A stretch of 64,000 nucleotides of DNA. It comes from DATBSL01 sp963729875. GTDB taxonomy: Bacteria > Acidobacteriota > Vicinamibacteria > Fen-336. This document shows, in pieces, positions 15,981 to 27,375 of the stretch; position 1 is the first letter of the stretch; each line of letters opens with the position of its first letter. The position numbers were made by a program, and so were the translations under genes. The notes under the pieces were generated by a model. That model ran no database searches. It was not told where the DNA came from and saw only the letters and a list, made by a program, of their open reading frames with translations. The DNA lies in assembly GCA_963729875.1 (NCBI GenBank), contig CAVSPR010000004.1, positions 620,001 to 684,000 of the forward strand, given 5' to 3'.

Positions 15981-18900
15981 GGCCGACCCGTTTCCCGGAC
16001 CTGAAGGTGCTCCCTCGAGGACGAAGGCCGCCCAGAAGAACGGGTCGGCCCACTCGGGCCGGCCGCGGACCTTCTGTTTCGCCCGGGCCAGGGCCCCCGT
16101 GTAGTCGACCGGCGTCTTCGTAGCCTCGCCCAGGGCCACCTCCCGGAAGAACTCGGCGAACAGGTGCGCCGTGGCGGCGTCCTCGACGGACCAGAGGCTC
16201 GCCACCACGCGCCGAGAGCCGGCGGCCAGGAACGCCCGGGACAGCGCGAGCGGCCCCTCGCCGGCCAGCACCTCGCCCACCCGGCTCGCGCAGGCCGACA
16301 GCACCGCCAGGTCGGCGTCGAGGCGCAGGTCGTAGATCTCGTGGAGCTGCAACAGGCCGTCGTCCTCCGGGCGTGCCGGCCCTGCCGGCGCGGCCAGGGC
16401 GAGGCTCGCGAAGAGCTCCGACCGGTTCTCGTCCACGAGCCCGTGGGTCGCGAGGTGGAGGTGACGGCCTTGCTGAACGGCGTCCCGCACCCGGGGCTCG
16501 CGGGCCTCGGGCCCAACGAGAGACGTGACGAGGCCATCGAGGCCCCTCGCCCGGAAGGCCGCGCCGACGGCTTCGGCCTCGCGCGCCGTCCCCGGCAGGC
16601 TCCCGGCCGGGTCTGCGACCGAGACGAGCCTGCGGTTGACGCTCTGGAGCGGGCGGCCCCCGAGGGCCAGCAACGCGGTCGCGGACGCGGCGTAGCGCAC
16701 CGGCGGGCCCCCGTGCTCGTCGATCCAGAACCGGGCGCCGTCCGATCCACGGGAAACGACGAGGGCCTCGAAGGGAAGCCGGTGCAGGATCCCGTCGGGG
16801 ATGATGACGACCTCCGTGCCGGCCTGAACGCGACTCCAGACCGCCTCGGGGAGGAGGACGCGCCACAGGGCGTGGAGGACGGGCTCGACGTCGCGCCGCG
16901 AGCCGACGGTCACGGGGCGGCGCCCCAGCCGGCCGAGCAACCCGACCGGCGCCTGGGGATCGAGGGACTCCGGGGCCAGGATCCGCCGGAGGCCGGCCGC
17001 GCGGAGCGGCCCCGGCTCCACACCCAGGTCCGAGGCCGCATCGTCCGCGACGACGAGGCGGACGACCTCTCCCCGGCCGGTCGCGGGGACGACGAACAAC
17101 CGGACCTGATCCTCGTCGACCAGGTACGACAGGACGAGTCCGCCGCGGGGCACGAGGCGGGCCTGCGTCTCGGGAACCCCGGCCGTCTTTCCGCCCGCCC
17201 CGAGCCCTCGCCACAGCCGGCTGGCGTTCCGGATGTCCTCGTAGAGGCGCTGGTACTCCGTCTCCCGGGCGCTCACCCGGTCCTCGAGCGCTCGGCGCTC
17301 CGCCGACGTGCCCTGCTCCTGCGGTGCGGCGTCGAGGCGCCACAAGCGATCGCGTGCGACGGTGAGGTCGGAGAGGATCTGCGCCTCCCGCCCTTCGAGG
17401 GCCGCCCGCGCTTCCGGCTCGATTCCGCTCTTCAGGTCCACGTGACCGGCGGCGAGCTCGTCGAGGAACGCCCGGGCCCGGGCGCGCTCCACCACCGCGA
17501 AGGCGCCGTCCACGTCGCCGTCCTCGACCAGCCAGCCCGCGAGGCGTGCGTACTCTCCCGCATGGCCGGCGGCGAAGCGGGCGCGCGTCCTGACTCCGCC
17601 TCCGGCCTCGGGTCGCAGACGCTCGACGATCTCGAGCGCTCGCGAGAGGTCCTCCCGCGCCTTCTCCCTCTCGCCGGCCCGGCGGCGAAGGCGGGCGCGG
17701 AACGCCAGGGCTCGAGCCCGCGCGAGGCCCTCGGCCGGGGAACTCTCGAGGTCGGCGATGGCCGTGTCGAGCAGCGCGAGCGCCTCCGCCCGGCGCGTGG
17801 GGCTGCGGTCCAGCAGCTCCGCGAGCGCGAGCCGGGCCGAGGCCGAGTCGGGGTGGGGGGGGCCGAGGCGGAGCTCGCGGATTCGCAGGCACTCGCGCAG
17901 CGCCGCCTCCGCCTCCGTGTCGCGTCCGGTCGCCCCGAGCAGCCGCCCGAGGCCCTCGTGGGTGTGGGCGACGTCCGGGTGGTCGGGGCCCAGCGCGCGC
18001 AGCTTGACGGACAGCGCCTCGCGGTAGAGCGGCTCCGCTTCTCCCGGGCGTCCCGCCTCGCGCAGGAGCTCCGCGAGCTGGTTGAGAAGGGTGCCGTAGC
18101 GCGAGTGGTCGGAGCCGAAGGCCTCGCGGCCGCCGTCGACGGCCCGGCGGTAGTAGCGCTCGGCCTCGCGGAGGTCGCCCTGGAAGCGGTAGAGCTCCGC
18201 CATGTTGTTCCAGAGCGCCACCTCCTCGGCCAGGATCGGCGGGTTGCGCGCCTCCTCGATGGCGAGGGCTTGAGACAGGCGGTGGAGCGCGTCCGCGTAG
18301 CGGTTCTGGTCGCGGTACAGGCCAGCCAGGCCGTTCAGAACGGTCGAGGGATCGCCGGGTCCGAGGGCGAGAGCGCGGGTGAAGAGCGGCTCCGCCTCCC
18401 GGTAGCGTCCCTGGGCCCGCAGGTTCTCGGCGAGATACCCGAGAGCGTCGCCCGTCTGCTCCGGCTGGGGGGGCTCGAGGCCCTCGAAGGTCTTGACGGC
18501 AGCGCGCAGGAGCGGCTCCGCGTCCTTGAAGCGGTTGAGGCGGTAGAGGCCTAGGGCGAGGTTCTGTCGAACGCTTGCGACATCGACGTGGCGCTTGCCT
18601 TGCTCCGTGATCCGCAGGGCGAGGACGCGCCGGTCGAGGTCCGTGCTGCCGGCCCAGTCGCCCGCGTCGTACGCGAGGGCGGACAGCTGCTCGAGCGTCG
18701 GGACCAGAGAGAAGTGGTCAGCGCCGACCGCCTTCTCGCGCAGCGCGAGAGCTCGCCGGAGCAGCTCCCTCCCGAGGGCGGCGGCCTCGGGCTCCGTGAG
18801 CTCGAGGGCGCGTGCAGCGAGGCCCTCCAGGGCGTTCGCGAGCCCGAGGGAATCGGCCTCCCCGCGCGCCGCCAGGGCCTCCGCCTCGGCACGCAGCGCC

Positions 18901-18998
18901 GCGATCGCCGGGGCCGGGGAGGCCGGCGCCTCCTGGGCTGAGCCGGCACCGCGGCCGAAGACCGCGAAGGCGAGCAGGACGAAGACGGACCCCCGCAC
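15960..18998 (-). CDS. Exported TPR-CHAT protease
   Basis: From a GTG at 18998, 8 bp after the trypsin stop, this is a 1012-aa protein with a hydrophobic export signal (VFVLLAFAVFGRGAGSAQ), roughly ten tetratricopeptide repeats (about residues 40-450, for example AEPLFTRALALGPGD and AERYYRRAVDGGREAFG), a helical linker with ERARARAFLDEL, and a C-terminal CHAT domain. The caspase-like dyad appears intact: His852 in HLATHGLVDEN and Cys903 in VLSACASRVGE, with the usual ending ADPFFWAAFVLEG. CHAT proteins are cysteine proteases of the caspase/separase clan, often activated through TPR partners. Co-transcription with a trypsin suggests a protease cascade or a shared extracellular task (inference). 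GTG is chosen because it is the only start giving the signal sequence. Confidence 0.85.
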   Translation of the reverse strand: MRGSVFVLLAFAVFGRGAGSAQEAPASPAPAIAALRAEAEALAARGEADSLGLANALEGLAARALELTEPEAAALGRELLRRALALREKAVGADHFSLVPTLEQLSALAYDAGDWAGSTDLDRRVLALRITEQGKRHVDVASVRQNLALGLYRLNRFKDAEPLLRAAVKTFEGLEPPQPEQTGDALGYLAENLRAQGRYREAEPLFTRALALGPGDPSTVLNGLAGLYRDQNRYADALHRLSQALAIEEARNPPILAEEVALWNNMAELYRFQGDLREAERYYRRAVDGGREAFGSDHSRYGTLLNQLAELLREAGRPGEAEPLYREALSVKLRALGPDHPDVAHTHEGLGRLLGATGRDTEAEAALRECLRIRELRLGPPHPDSASARLALAELLDRSPTRRAEALALLDTAIADLESSPAEGLARARALAFRARLRRRAGEREKAREDLSRALEIVERLRPEAGGGVRTRARFAAGHAGEYARLAGWLVEDGDVDGAFAVVERARARAFLDELAAGHVDLKSGIEPEARAALEGREAQILSDLTVARDRLWRLDAAPQEQGTSAERRALEDRVSARETEYQRLYEDIRNASRLWRGLGAGGKTAGVPETQARLVPRGGLVLSYLVDEDQVRLFVVPATGRGEVVRLVVADDAASDLGVEPGPLRAAGLRRILAPESLDPQAPVGLLGRLGRRPVTVGSRRDVEPVLHALWRVLLPEAVWSRVQAGTEVVIIPDGILHRLPFEALVVSRGSDGARFWIDEHGGPPVRYAASATALLALGGRPLQSVNRRLVSVADPAGSLPGTAREAEAVGAAFRARGLDGLVTSLVGPEAREPRVRDAVQQGRHLHLATHGLVDENRSELFASLALAAPAGPARPEDDGLLQLHEIYDLRLDADLAVLSACASRVGEVLAGEGPLALSRAFLAAGSRRVVASLWSVEDAATAHLFAEFFREVALGEATKTPVDYTGALARAKQKVRGRPEWADPFFWAAFVLEGAPSGPGNGSASARRGP

Positions 18999-19006
18999 GA
19001 CGGTCG

Positions 19007-19924
19007 TCAGAAGGACCGCAGCATCTCGGCGATCCAGGCCTCGTACTTCGAGACGCGGGTGTAGACGCCGAAGAGGCCGGGTCTCGCGCACCCGATGCCC
19101 CAGCTCACCACGCCGAGCTGGACGAACCTGCCGTCGCCGAGGGGAGCGCCGATGAAGCCTCCGCTGTCCCCCTGGCAGCTGTCCTTGCCGCCCGCCGGCT
19201 CTCCGGCGCAGAACATGTTCTCGGTGACCCGGCTGGCGGGCACCACGACCTTGTAGTTCGCCTGGCACGCCTCCCGCTTCTGGACCGTGACCTCGACCTC
19301 CATCAGCTTGGCCGTCGTGCGGCCGTCCTCGCGGGTCGCCCCCCACCCGATCACGGTCACCCTGGCCCCCGGCTCGCCCTTGCTCCTCTCCACCTCCGAA
19401 CTCGCCAGCACCGCCGGAGCGAGCTGGTTCGGCGCGGGGTCGGTGAGCTTCAGCAGGGCGATGTCGTTGTCGTTCGTGTCGGGGTCGTAGGACTGGTGCG
19501 AGACGACGTTCGAGACGTGGCGCCGGACGCCGAGCGTCCCGCCGCCCGCGCCCTGGCCGGACGGGAGGACGGTGGAGCCGATGTAGACGTCGACCTCTTC
19601 GGGCCGGGTGTTGGGGACACAGTGGGCGGCCGTGAGCACCCAACGGGTGCTGACGAGGGATCCACCGCAGAACTGCCCCAGCTGCTCCCTGCCCTCCGGC
19701 GTCCGGGCCACGATCAGAGCCACTTGAAAGGGGTAGCGGCCCGGGGCGGCGGGACTCCCGCCGACGATCTTCTGGGTCGTGCCCGGCGCCGGCGCCTGGT
19801 CCAGCTGCACCGTGTCGACCGGACGCTGAGCGTCCACCGTCTGGGCCGGGATCGCGCTGGCTCCGAGGCCGAGCGCGAGCCCCAGGCACGCCATGGCACG
19901 AACCGCGGTGCGCGATGACCGCAT
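19007..19924 (-). CDS. Secreted trypsin-like serine protease (S1A)
   Basis: The ATG at 19924 follows GGAGGAGG and gives 305 residues: signal peptide (MACLGLALGLGASAIPAQ), a short propeptide, then the activation site KIVGG (residues 52-56), where cleavage would create the Ile N-terminus of an active trypsin. The triad is His101 (TAAHC), Asp154 (NDIALL) and Ser254 (GDSGG). Asp248 in GKDSCQGDSGG sits in the S1 pocket, predicting cleavage after Lys/Arg. The six-or-so cysteines fit chymotrypsin disulfides. Animal-type S1A zymogens are patchy in bacteria. It is the first gene of a two-gene operon with the TPR-CHAT protein. Activation by autolysis or by a neighbouring protease is plausible but inferred. 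Confidence 0.92.
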   Translation of the reverse strand: MRSSRTAVRAMACLGLALGLGASAIPAQTVDAQRPVDTVQLDQAPAPGTTQKIVGGSPAAPGRYPFQVALIVARTPEGREQLGQFCGGSLVSTRWVLTAAHCVPNTRPEEVDVYIGSTVLPSGQGAGGGTLGVRRHVSNVVSHQSYDPDTNDNDIALLKLTDPAPNQLAPAVLASSEVERSKGEPGARVTVIGWGATREDGRTTAKLMEVEVTVQKREACQANYKVVVPASRVTENMFCAGEPAGGKDSCQGDSGGFIGAPLGDGRFVQLGVVSWGIGCARPGLFGVYTRVSKYEAWIAEMLRSF

Positions 19925-20090
19925 GGCTGCCTCCTCCGTTGGTCCGGGCAGCGGCGCCCGGCGATCTGCCACGTCCTGGCCGGCTGCTGGTTGGAGAGAA
20001 TGAGTATCATAGGTGTATCTGATCTCCACACAGGATTCCAGGATGGCGGGTCACGGGCCGTTCAGTCCGTGAACGGGAGGAGGAGGATCC

Positions 20091-21705
20091 ATGCGTCACC
20101 GGCTGCCCCTGCGTCGGGTCCACTTCCTCGTGGTCCTGGCCCTGGCGCTCATGGCGCCACGGCCGTCCCCGGCTCAGGTGGAAGACGAGCGAAACCGGGC
20201 CCTGGAGCTGAAGGTGGCCCGGGACCGGCTCCGCCGCCTGCTCGTGTCCCAGGACGTCCCGGGTCGCCCGGCCGCGGGCTCCGTCGAGGGGCAGTTCGTC
20301 GAACGCGCCCGTGGCAGCTATGTGTTCGTGCCGGGCGACGTCGGCCTGCCCTCCGTGCCGGTGGGCAATCCCGAGAAGGTCGGCGCGCTCGCCGTCGGCC
20401 TGCCTCTCGAGGTCAAGGGACGGCTCGACGGCCAGGGACGACTCGCGGTCGAGAGCTACGGGCTGCGGCGTGAGCCGGCGACGCGGTGGGCCCCAGGATC
20501 CGCAGCCGCCGCAGGACGTGCAGAACGCCGTAGCTGCGATCCTCACGACGATCGACCAGGCCATCAAGCCCGGCGCGGCGAGAGTCACGGAGCGAACGCT
20601 TCGCGGACCGTCGGAGGCCGCGGAGGTCACCCGCGAGGCCGTCAACGCGATCGTCGCGGAATACCACCGGGCGACGACGGCCGGGGACCTCGTGGCGGCC
20701 ACGGCGACGGCGAGGGAATGGACCCGGATTCGTCCCCGTATCGCCGAGGTCTTCACGAGCGACGTCCAATACAAGGCACTCTACGGGCCGTCGGACAACT
20801 ACGCCCCCTGGCGCTACGGGCGGATCCACCAGCAGTCGCCGGCGGTGGTGGCCCTCGGCCTGCCCGGCCAGACGAGCGCCCTCTGCAGCGGGGTGTTGAT
20901 CGCCGCCGACCTCGTGCTCACGGCCGGACACTGCTTCTCCGGACCGCCGCCGAGGCCGCCCACCGAGCTCGAGGTCTGGTTCGACTACGCGGAGCAGGAG
21001 AACGGGGTGCCGTCGCCCATCCGGCGCAGCCCCATTCTCGAACCCGTGGCGCCGGCCCCCACGCTGTGGCCCGACCTCCTGAACGGCGCCTTCAGCGAGG
21101 GCCTCCTCGACTTCGCGATCGTCCGCATCGGCCCTCCGCTCGGCGAGCTCCCGGCCCCGGCGCCGGACCATGCAAGGCCTCAGTGCCTGCGGTCCACGCC
21201 CATGGCGCGAGGCGAGGCCATCTACGTCGTCGGATACCCCCGAGGCGACCGGCTGACCGTCCACGACAACGCGCGCGTCTATCTTCCGTATCGCGTGATG
21301 GACCGCGATCAGTTCTACCAGTTGCGTCTGGATGTCGAAGCGGACTTCCTCGACAAGCCCGAGCGAGCGGAAGTGATGGAGCAATTCGACAAGAGCTACG
21401 TGCTCCAGGCCGACGCGAGCGGCATCCGTTGGCGGTTCTTCCGCAGCGTGCTCGACGGCTTCCAGCCGCGCATGGGCATCGTGGCGGACACCTTCCGCGG
21501 CAATTCCGGAGGTCCCGTCTACGACCACGAGGGCGACCAATGCGTGGCCGGCATCCTCATCGCCGGCGTCCCCGACACCGGGGTCCGGCGGACGCCGAGC
21601 TGGAGGGAGCACGAGCGCGTGCTCCCGGCCAGCGCCATCCTCGATGCCCTGCAGAAGGACCCCGCCACGCGGCCGATCGTCAGCCGCATCACGGTGAAGA
21701 ACTGA
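20091..21705 (+). CDS. Secreted V8/trypsin-like serine peptidase (one frame break)
   Basis: The ATG at 20091 follows GGAGGAGG. A signal peptide (FLVVLALALMAPRPSPAQ) is followed by about 110 residues of unknown domain. The frame is lost near 20485 in a G/C run (after EPATRWAP) and resumes at PQDPQPPQDVQNAVAAILTT, continuing to the stop. The peptidase domain has His in LTAGHCF, Asp in LLDFAIVRI and Ser in FRGNSGGPVY, the order and spacing of trypsin-like peptidases of the V8/Glu-C kind. Repairing one base gives about 537 aa. The gene is transcribed divergently from the trypsin/CHAT operon, so three exported proteases lie side by side. Confidence 0.85.
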
Positions 21706-21763
21706 CACCGCGATGGACTCGTGGCCAGTCTCGTGCTCCGCCCCTTGGCGGCCCTCGGTCCTC

Positions 21764-21791
21764 TTGACATCCCCGGGCACTCTGGCACACT
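21764..21791 (+). promoter_or_regulatory. Candidate sigma-70 promoter of the giant LamG protein
   Basis: TTGACA at 21764-21769 and CACACT at 21786-21791 are separated by 16 bp, about 100 bp upstream of the proposed GTG start at 21890. The -35 is perfect and the -10 is moderate. Confidence 0.4.
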
Positions 21792-21889
21792 GAAGGCACT
21801 TCGATCCAGAGAGGACGTACTCCGGGGAGCACTGCGTCTCCCGGCCAGGTAGAAGCGGCCGGTGTCCGTCTGCTCGCTTGGAGGTTCTG

Positions 21890-24800
21890 GTGGACGCTCG
21901 GCCCCCGGGGACCGTGGGAGGAGCGAGGAAACGGGACGTAACCTGCGCCGTCGCTACGTCGAGTGGCAGGGAAAGACTGGAGGCCGAATTGAGTGGATCT
22001 GAGCGTCAGGGGCGGCATTCCTTGGCTCGCGGCGGAAGGAGCCCTCGACTGGCGCTTCTTCTCTCGCTCGGGGTGCTCGCGGCCTGGGCAGCCTCACTCC
22101 AGCTCCCGACGGCCCACGCGGCCACAGGTCTTGTCGCAGGCTACGGATTCCCCGAGGGAACCGGCTCGACGACGGCCGACTCCTCGGGGAACGGGATCAC
22201 GGGCAACCTGATCAACGGCCCTGCCTGGGTGGTGGGCCGGAACGGCGCGGCGCTGTCGTTCAACGGGTCCAACACCTACGTCGACCTGGGCAATCCCACG
22301 GTACTGCAGATTCACGGGCAGCATGACCCTGTCGGCGTGGGTCTACGAGACGGCCAACGTGGGGGATGACGGGCAGATCGTCGCCAAGTCGGACGGCAGC
22401 TCGGGCTGGCAGCTGAAGTCCAGTCCCGACACGGGGGTGCGGACCTTCGCGGTGGCCATCACCAACTCCAGTGGTGGTGCCGATCCAGCGCTACAGCAAT
22501 ACCGTCCGCACGCTGAACACCTGGTACCACCTCACCGGCGTCTACGACGCCGTGGCGCGGACGCTGAACATCTACGTCAACGGAGTCCTCGACAACGGGG
22601 CGCTTTCGGGGACGGTTCCGGCCTCCCAGCGGGCCTCGAGCGTCAACGCCAACGTCGGCCGACGGACGGGCGGCTTCTACATCCGCGGGACCGTCGATGA
22701 TGTCCGCGTCTACGGCCGTGCCCTCGACCTCGCCGAGATCCAGGCGGACATGAGCACGCCGGTTGGCGGCGGAGCCGGCGACACGACGCCGCCCTCGACC
22801 CCGACGAACCTCGCCGCCACGCCCGCCTCGGCGTCCCAGGTCAACCTCACCTGGACCGCGTCCACCGACGACGTCGCCGTCGCCGGCTACACGGTGTTCA
22901 GGAACGGAACGTCGGTCGGGACGACGGCCACCACCTCCTACTCCGACACGGGGCTGGCCGCGTCCACGACCTACTCCTATACGGTGGCCGCCTACGACGC
23001 CGCCGGCAACACGTCCACCCCGTCGGCCCCCGTGCCGGCCACCACGCCAGCGGCGGCCTTCGACTTCAGCCTTTCCAACGGCGGCAACAAGTCGGTCGTG
23101 CGCGGCTCCTCGGTGACGAACGCCATCAACGCCACCCTGGTGTCCGGGCCTACCCAGCCGGTGTCGTTCGCGGCCTCGGGATTGCCGGCGGGCACGACGG
23201 CGGCGTTCTCGCCGACCGGCTGCAGCCCCGCCTGCACGACCACCCTGACCCTCACCACCACCGCGTCCACGCCGGTCGGCACCTCCACGATCACCGTCAC
23301 GGGGACCGCGGCGTCTCTGTCCCGCACGACGACCTTCTCCCTGAGCGTGACCAGCGGCTCGGACGCGACCCCTCCGACGGTCTCGGTCACCGCGCCCGCC
23401 GCCGGCGCCACCGTCCGTGGAACCGCGGTCACCGTCTCGGCCTCCGCATCGGACAACGTCGGCGTGTCGGGCGTCCAGTTCCTGCTGGACGGTGCGAACC
23501 TGGGCGCCGAGGACACGACGTCCCCGTACTCGGTGACGTGGAACACCACCGGCCACGACGAGCGGGCCGCACGTGATCGCCGCGCGAGCGAGGGACGCGG
23601 CCGGCAACTCGACGGTCAGCGCCAACGTCAACGTCGTCGTGGACAACCAGGCGCCGACGGGGAGCGTCGTCATCAACGGGGGGGCGGCGGCCACCAACAG
23701 CCGCGCCGCCACGCTGACCCTGACCGCGGTCGATGCGCTGAGCAGCGTGACCCAGATGCGCTTCTCGAACACCGGCACCTCCTACTCGGCGGCCGAGGCC
23801 TATGCCCCCACGAAGACGTGGACGCTGAGCAGCGGCGCGGGGACCAAGACCGTGTACGCCCAGTTCAAGGACGCCCCGGGCAACTGGTCGGCCGCGGCCA
23901 CCGACACGATCGTCTACGACGCCACCGCGCCCACGATCTCGGGGGTGGGCTCCTCCAACATCACCGGCTCGTCGGCGACCATCGGCTGGACCACGAGCGA
24001 GCCCGCGACGTCGCAGGTGCAGTACGGGACCACCACGTCCTACGGGTCCTCCACCGCGCTCGACCCGGCACTGCTGACGTCCCACAGCGTCGCGTTGTCC
24101 GGCCTGGCCGCGCTGACGACCTACAACTACCGCGTGCGATCGCGCGACGCGGCGGGCAACGAGCGGGTCGGGTGCCAACAACACATTCAAGACGCTCGCG
24201 GGCGCGGATACGACGCCCCCGAGCCAGCCGGCGAATGTCGTAGCCACCGCGGTGTCCTCGACCGAGGTCAGCCCTGTCCTGGACGGCCTCCACCGACAAT
24301 GTCGCGGTGACCGGCTACAACGTCTTCCGGGACGGAGCACAGGTCGGGCACTCCCACCGCTCCGTCCTTCCTGGACTCCGGCCTCGCCCCGGCCACGAGC
24401 CTACTCGTACACCGTGTCGGCCCGGGATGCGGCGGGGAACGTCTCGCCGCTGTCGACACCGGTTCCGGTGAGCACCCCTCCTTTCGTGATCAGCAACGTG
24501 GACGCCACCTCGATCACCGCGACTTCCGCGCTGGTGAGCTGGGACACCGATCAACCGTCGAACTCCCAGGTGGAGTACGGAACGACGCCCGACTACGGCT
24601 CCGTCACCCCGCTGGATGCCGGCGCCACGCTGAATCATGCTCGAGACCCTCTCCGGCTTGACCCCGAACACGACTTACCACTACCGGGTCCGGTCGGTCG
24701 ACTCCGGCAGCCGCCTGGTCGTGTCCGACGATTTCGTGTTCACCACGAGCCCGGCGGGCTCCTCCGGAGTGTTCCAGAACGAGGTCCTCGTGTCGGGCCT

Positions 24801-27341
24801 GAACCTGCCCACGGCCATCAAGTTCCTGCCGAACGGCGATCTCCTCGTGCTGCAGCTGGGAGGCACGATCCGCAAGGTCCATCCCGGCACCTGGCAGGTC
24901 GACCCCACTCCGTTCCTGGTGCTCACGAACATCGGCACGCTGAACGGGCAGCAGGGACTGATGGACATGGTGCTCGATCCCGGCTTCGCGACCAATCACT
25001 ACTACTACGTCTTCTACACGCTGGGCTCCCCCAACCGCGACCGGGTGTCCCGCTTCACGGCGACCGCGGATCTCTCCGGCACCGTCGCCGGAAGCGAGTT
25101 CGTGATCTACCAGGATCCGGTGGACGCCAACACCGAGCACCATGGGGGGGCGATGAACTTCGGCAACGACGGAAAGCTCTACGTCGACGACCGGCGAGCA
25201 CTTCGACGCCGGATGCAGGCCCAGTTGCTGAGCAGCCCCCGAGGCAAGGTCTTGAGGTTCAACGCGGACGGCTCGGTGCCCACGGACAATCCCTTCTACG
25301 ACGGCGCCGGCCCGAACTACGACGCCGTCTGGGCGCTCGGGTTGCGCAACCCCTACCGCGCTTCCTACGACGGCCCGACCGGGCGGCTCTACATCGGCGA
25401 CGTGGGGGGCAACGTCTACTCCACGGCCGAGGAAGAGGTCAACGTCGGCGTCGCCGGCGCGAACTACGGCTGGCCCGTCTGCGAGGGCTTCTCGTGCGGG
25501 TCCGATCCGGCGTACACGAGTCCGATCTACGCCTACCCGCACAACGGAAGGGACGCCGCGATCACGGGCGGCTTCGTCTACCGGGGGAGCCAGTTCCCGG
25601 CCACGTATTACGGCAACTACTTCTTCGCCGACTACGCCCAGAACTGGATCAAGCGGCTGACCTTCGATGCCAGCGGCAATGTCACCGGGGTCTTCAACTT
25701 CGAGCCGCCCGACGGATCTCCCGACGGGCCCTACGGGGACATCGTCTACCTGAGCGAGGGACCCGACGGGGCGCTCTACTACGTGGACCTCGGCTACTCG
25801 GACACGACCGGGACAGACGGGGGTCAGCAAGATCCGGAGAATCCGGTTCATCCAGTCGCAACCAGCCGCCGGCGGCGGTGGCTTCGCGCCGACACGGCGG
25901 AAGGCCTCGCTCCGCTGACGGTGACCTTCTCGAGCGCCGGCACGTTCGGATCCCGGAAGGGGACCCTCTGTCCTATCTCATGGACGTTCGGCGACGGCCA
26001 GACCTCTACCGAGGCCAACCCGGTGCACGTCTACGCGAGCAACGGTCGCTACTCGGCCCGGCTCGCCGTGTCGGACGGCACCAGCACCACGCTCTCGACG
26101 TCGATCACGATCAGCGTCGGCAGCAAGCCCGTGCCCACCATCACCGCACCCGACAACGGGGCGCTGTTCCGGGCGGGAGACACGATCTACTTCAGCGGCG
26201 ACGCCACCGATGCGGAAGACGGCGTGCTGGGCCCCGCCGCGTTCACCTGGAACATCGACTTCCTGCACGAGGGGCACGTGCACCCGGCGCTGCCGCAGAC
26301 GGGGGTCAAGGCGGGGAGCTTCACGATTCCCACCAGCGGCCACGACTTCAGCGGGAACACCCGATACCAGATCACCCTCACCGTCACCGACTCGGACGGG
26401 CTGCAGGCCTCTCAGTCGGTCATCGTCTACCCGGACAAGGTCAACCTCTCGTTCGACGCTCTGCCGACCGGGCTGAAGCTGAGCCTGGACGGCATTCCTC
26501 ACACCACGCCGTTCGTCTACGACACGCTGATCGGCTTCACCCACACGATCGAGCGCCCCGACCAGACCGTCGGCCAGAGCGCGTACACCTTCTCCTCGTG
26601 GTCCGACGGCGGCACGCAGCAGCACACGATCGTGGTGCCCAGCACTGCGCAATCGTACGTGGCGACCTACGACGTCAGCCAGAACCCGCTCCCGCCCGGC
26701 CTCGTCGCCGGCTACCGGTTGGGCGAGGGGTCCGGCACCACGACGGCCGACATCTCCGGGAACAACTACACCGGCACCCTGGTGAACGGACCGACCTGGA
26801 CGGCCGGGCAGTACGGGAACGCCCTGGCCTTCAGCGGGTCCAGCCTACGTCGACCTGGGCAACCCGCCAGCGCTGCAGCTCACGGGGAGCATGACGCTCA
26901 CCGCCTGGATCAAGATCTCGTCGAACCCGGCGGACGACGGCGCGATCGTCGCCAAGCTCGGCCCGGCGGGATGGCAACTGAAGACCAGCGCGGACACCGG
27001 AGTGCGCACGGCGGCCATCCAGATCAGCTCGAATGGCAGCAATGCCATACAGAGGTACGGCGGCACCGTCCTCACGACGGGCACCTGGTACCACGTCGCG
27101 GGTGTCTACGATGCCACCGCGAGGACTCTCTCGATCTACCTCAATGGTGTGCTCGACGACGGGGTTCTCGACGGGACGGTACCTTCTTCCCAGTACAACT
27201 CGACGTTCGGTGTGAACATCGCCCAGAGAACGGGAAACCCCGGGCTCGTTCAACTTCCTGGGTACCATCGACGAAGTCCACGTGTTCAATCGGGCCCTGA
27301 CCGCATCGGAGATCCAGACGGACATGAACACTCCACGGTGA
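21890..27341 (+). CDS. Giant secreted LamG-Fn3-Ig-sugar dehydrogenase-PKD-LamG protein (many frame breaks)
   Basis: Proposed start is the GTG at 21890, 5 bp after GGAGG; the signal peptide ends at TAHA. Read across frames, the ~1,800-aa product holds: a LamG lectin-like domain (GLVAGYGFPEGTGSTTAD); fibronectin-III and Ig-like repeats (VNLTWTASTDDVAVAGYTVF; VTAPAAGATVRGTAV; SATIGWTTSEPATSQVQYGT); a PQQ-type glucose/sorbosone dehydrogenase-like propeller (24770-25860, GLNLPTAIKFLPNGDLLVLQ, HHGGAMNFGNDGKLYV); a PKD domain (WTFGDGQTSTEANPVHVYAS); and a second LamG copy (26700-27330). Breaks lie near 22315, 22475, 23565, 24170, 24275, 24350-24400, 24635, 26845 and 27240, plus local scrambles near 25190 and 25820-25975. 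Such proteins bind and oxidise polysaccharides outside the cell. Whether the gene is intact in the organism is not decidable from this sequence. Confidence 0.8.
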
Positions 27342-27375
27342 CGTACGCGACCGGCGCAACCCGCTCGGCGGCGGC

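Noticed and set aside
16164..18554. 796-codon plus-strand open frame opposite the TPR-CHAT gene
   Set aside because: It mirrors the codon pattern of the CHAT gene, has no ribosome-binding site and no recognisable domain.
21890..22000. Possible c-di-GMP-I (GEMM) riboswitch upstream of the LamG protein (CGGGACGTAACC-like core)
   Set aside because: Only fragments of the core are present. The paired stems and the tetraloop-receptor elements could not be drawn, and the stretch is inside the proposed coding region.
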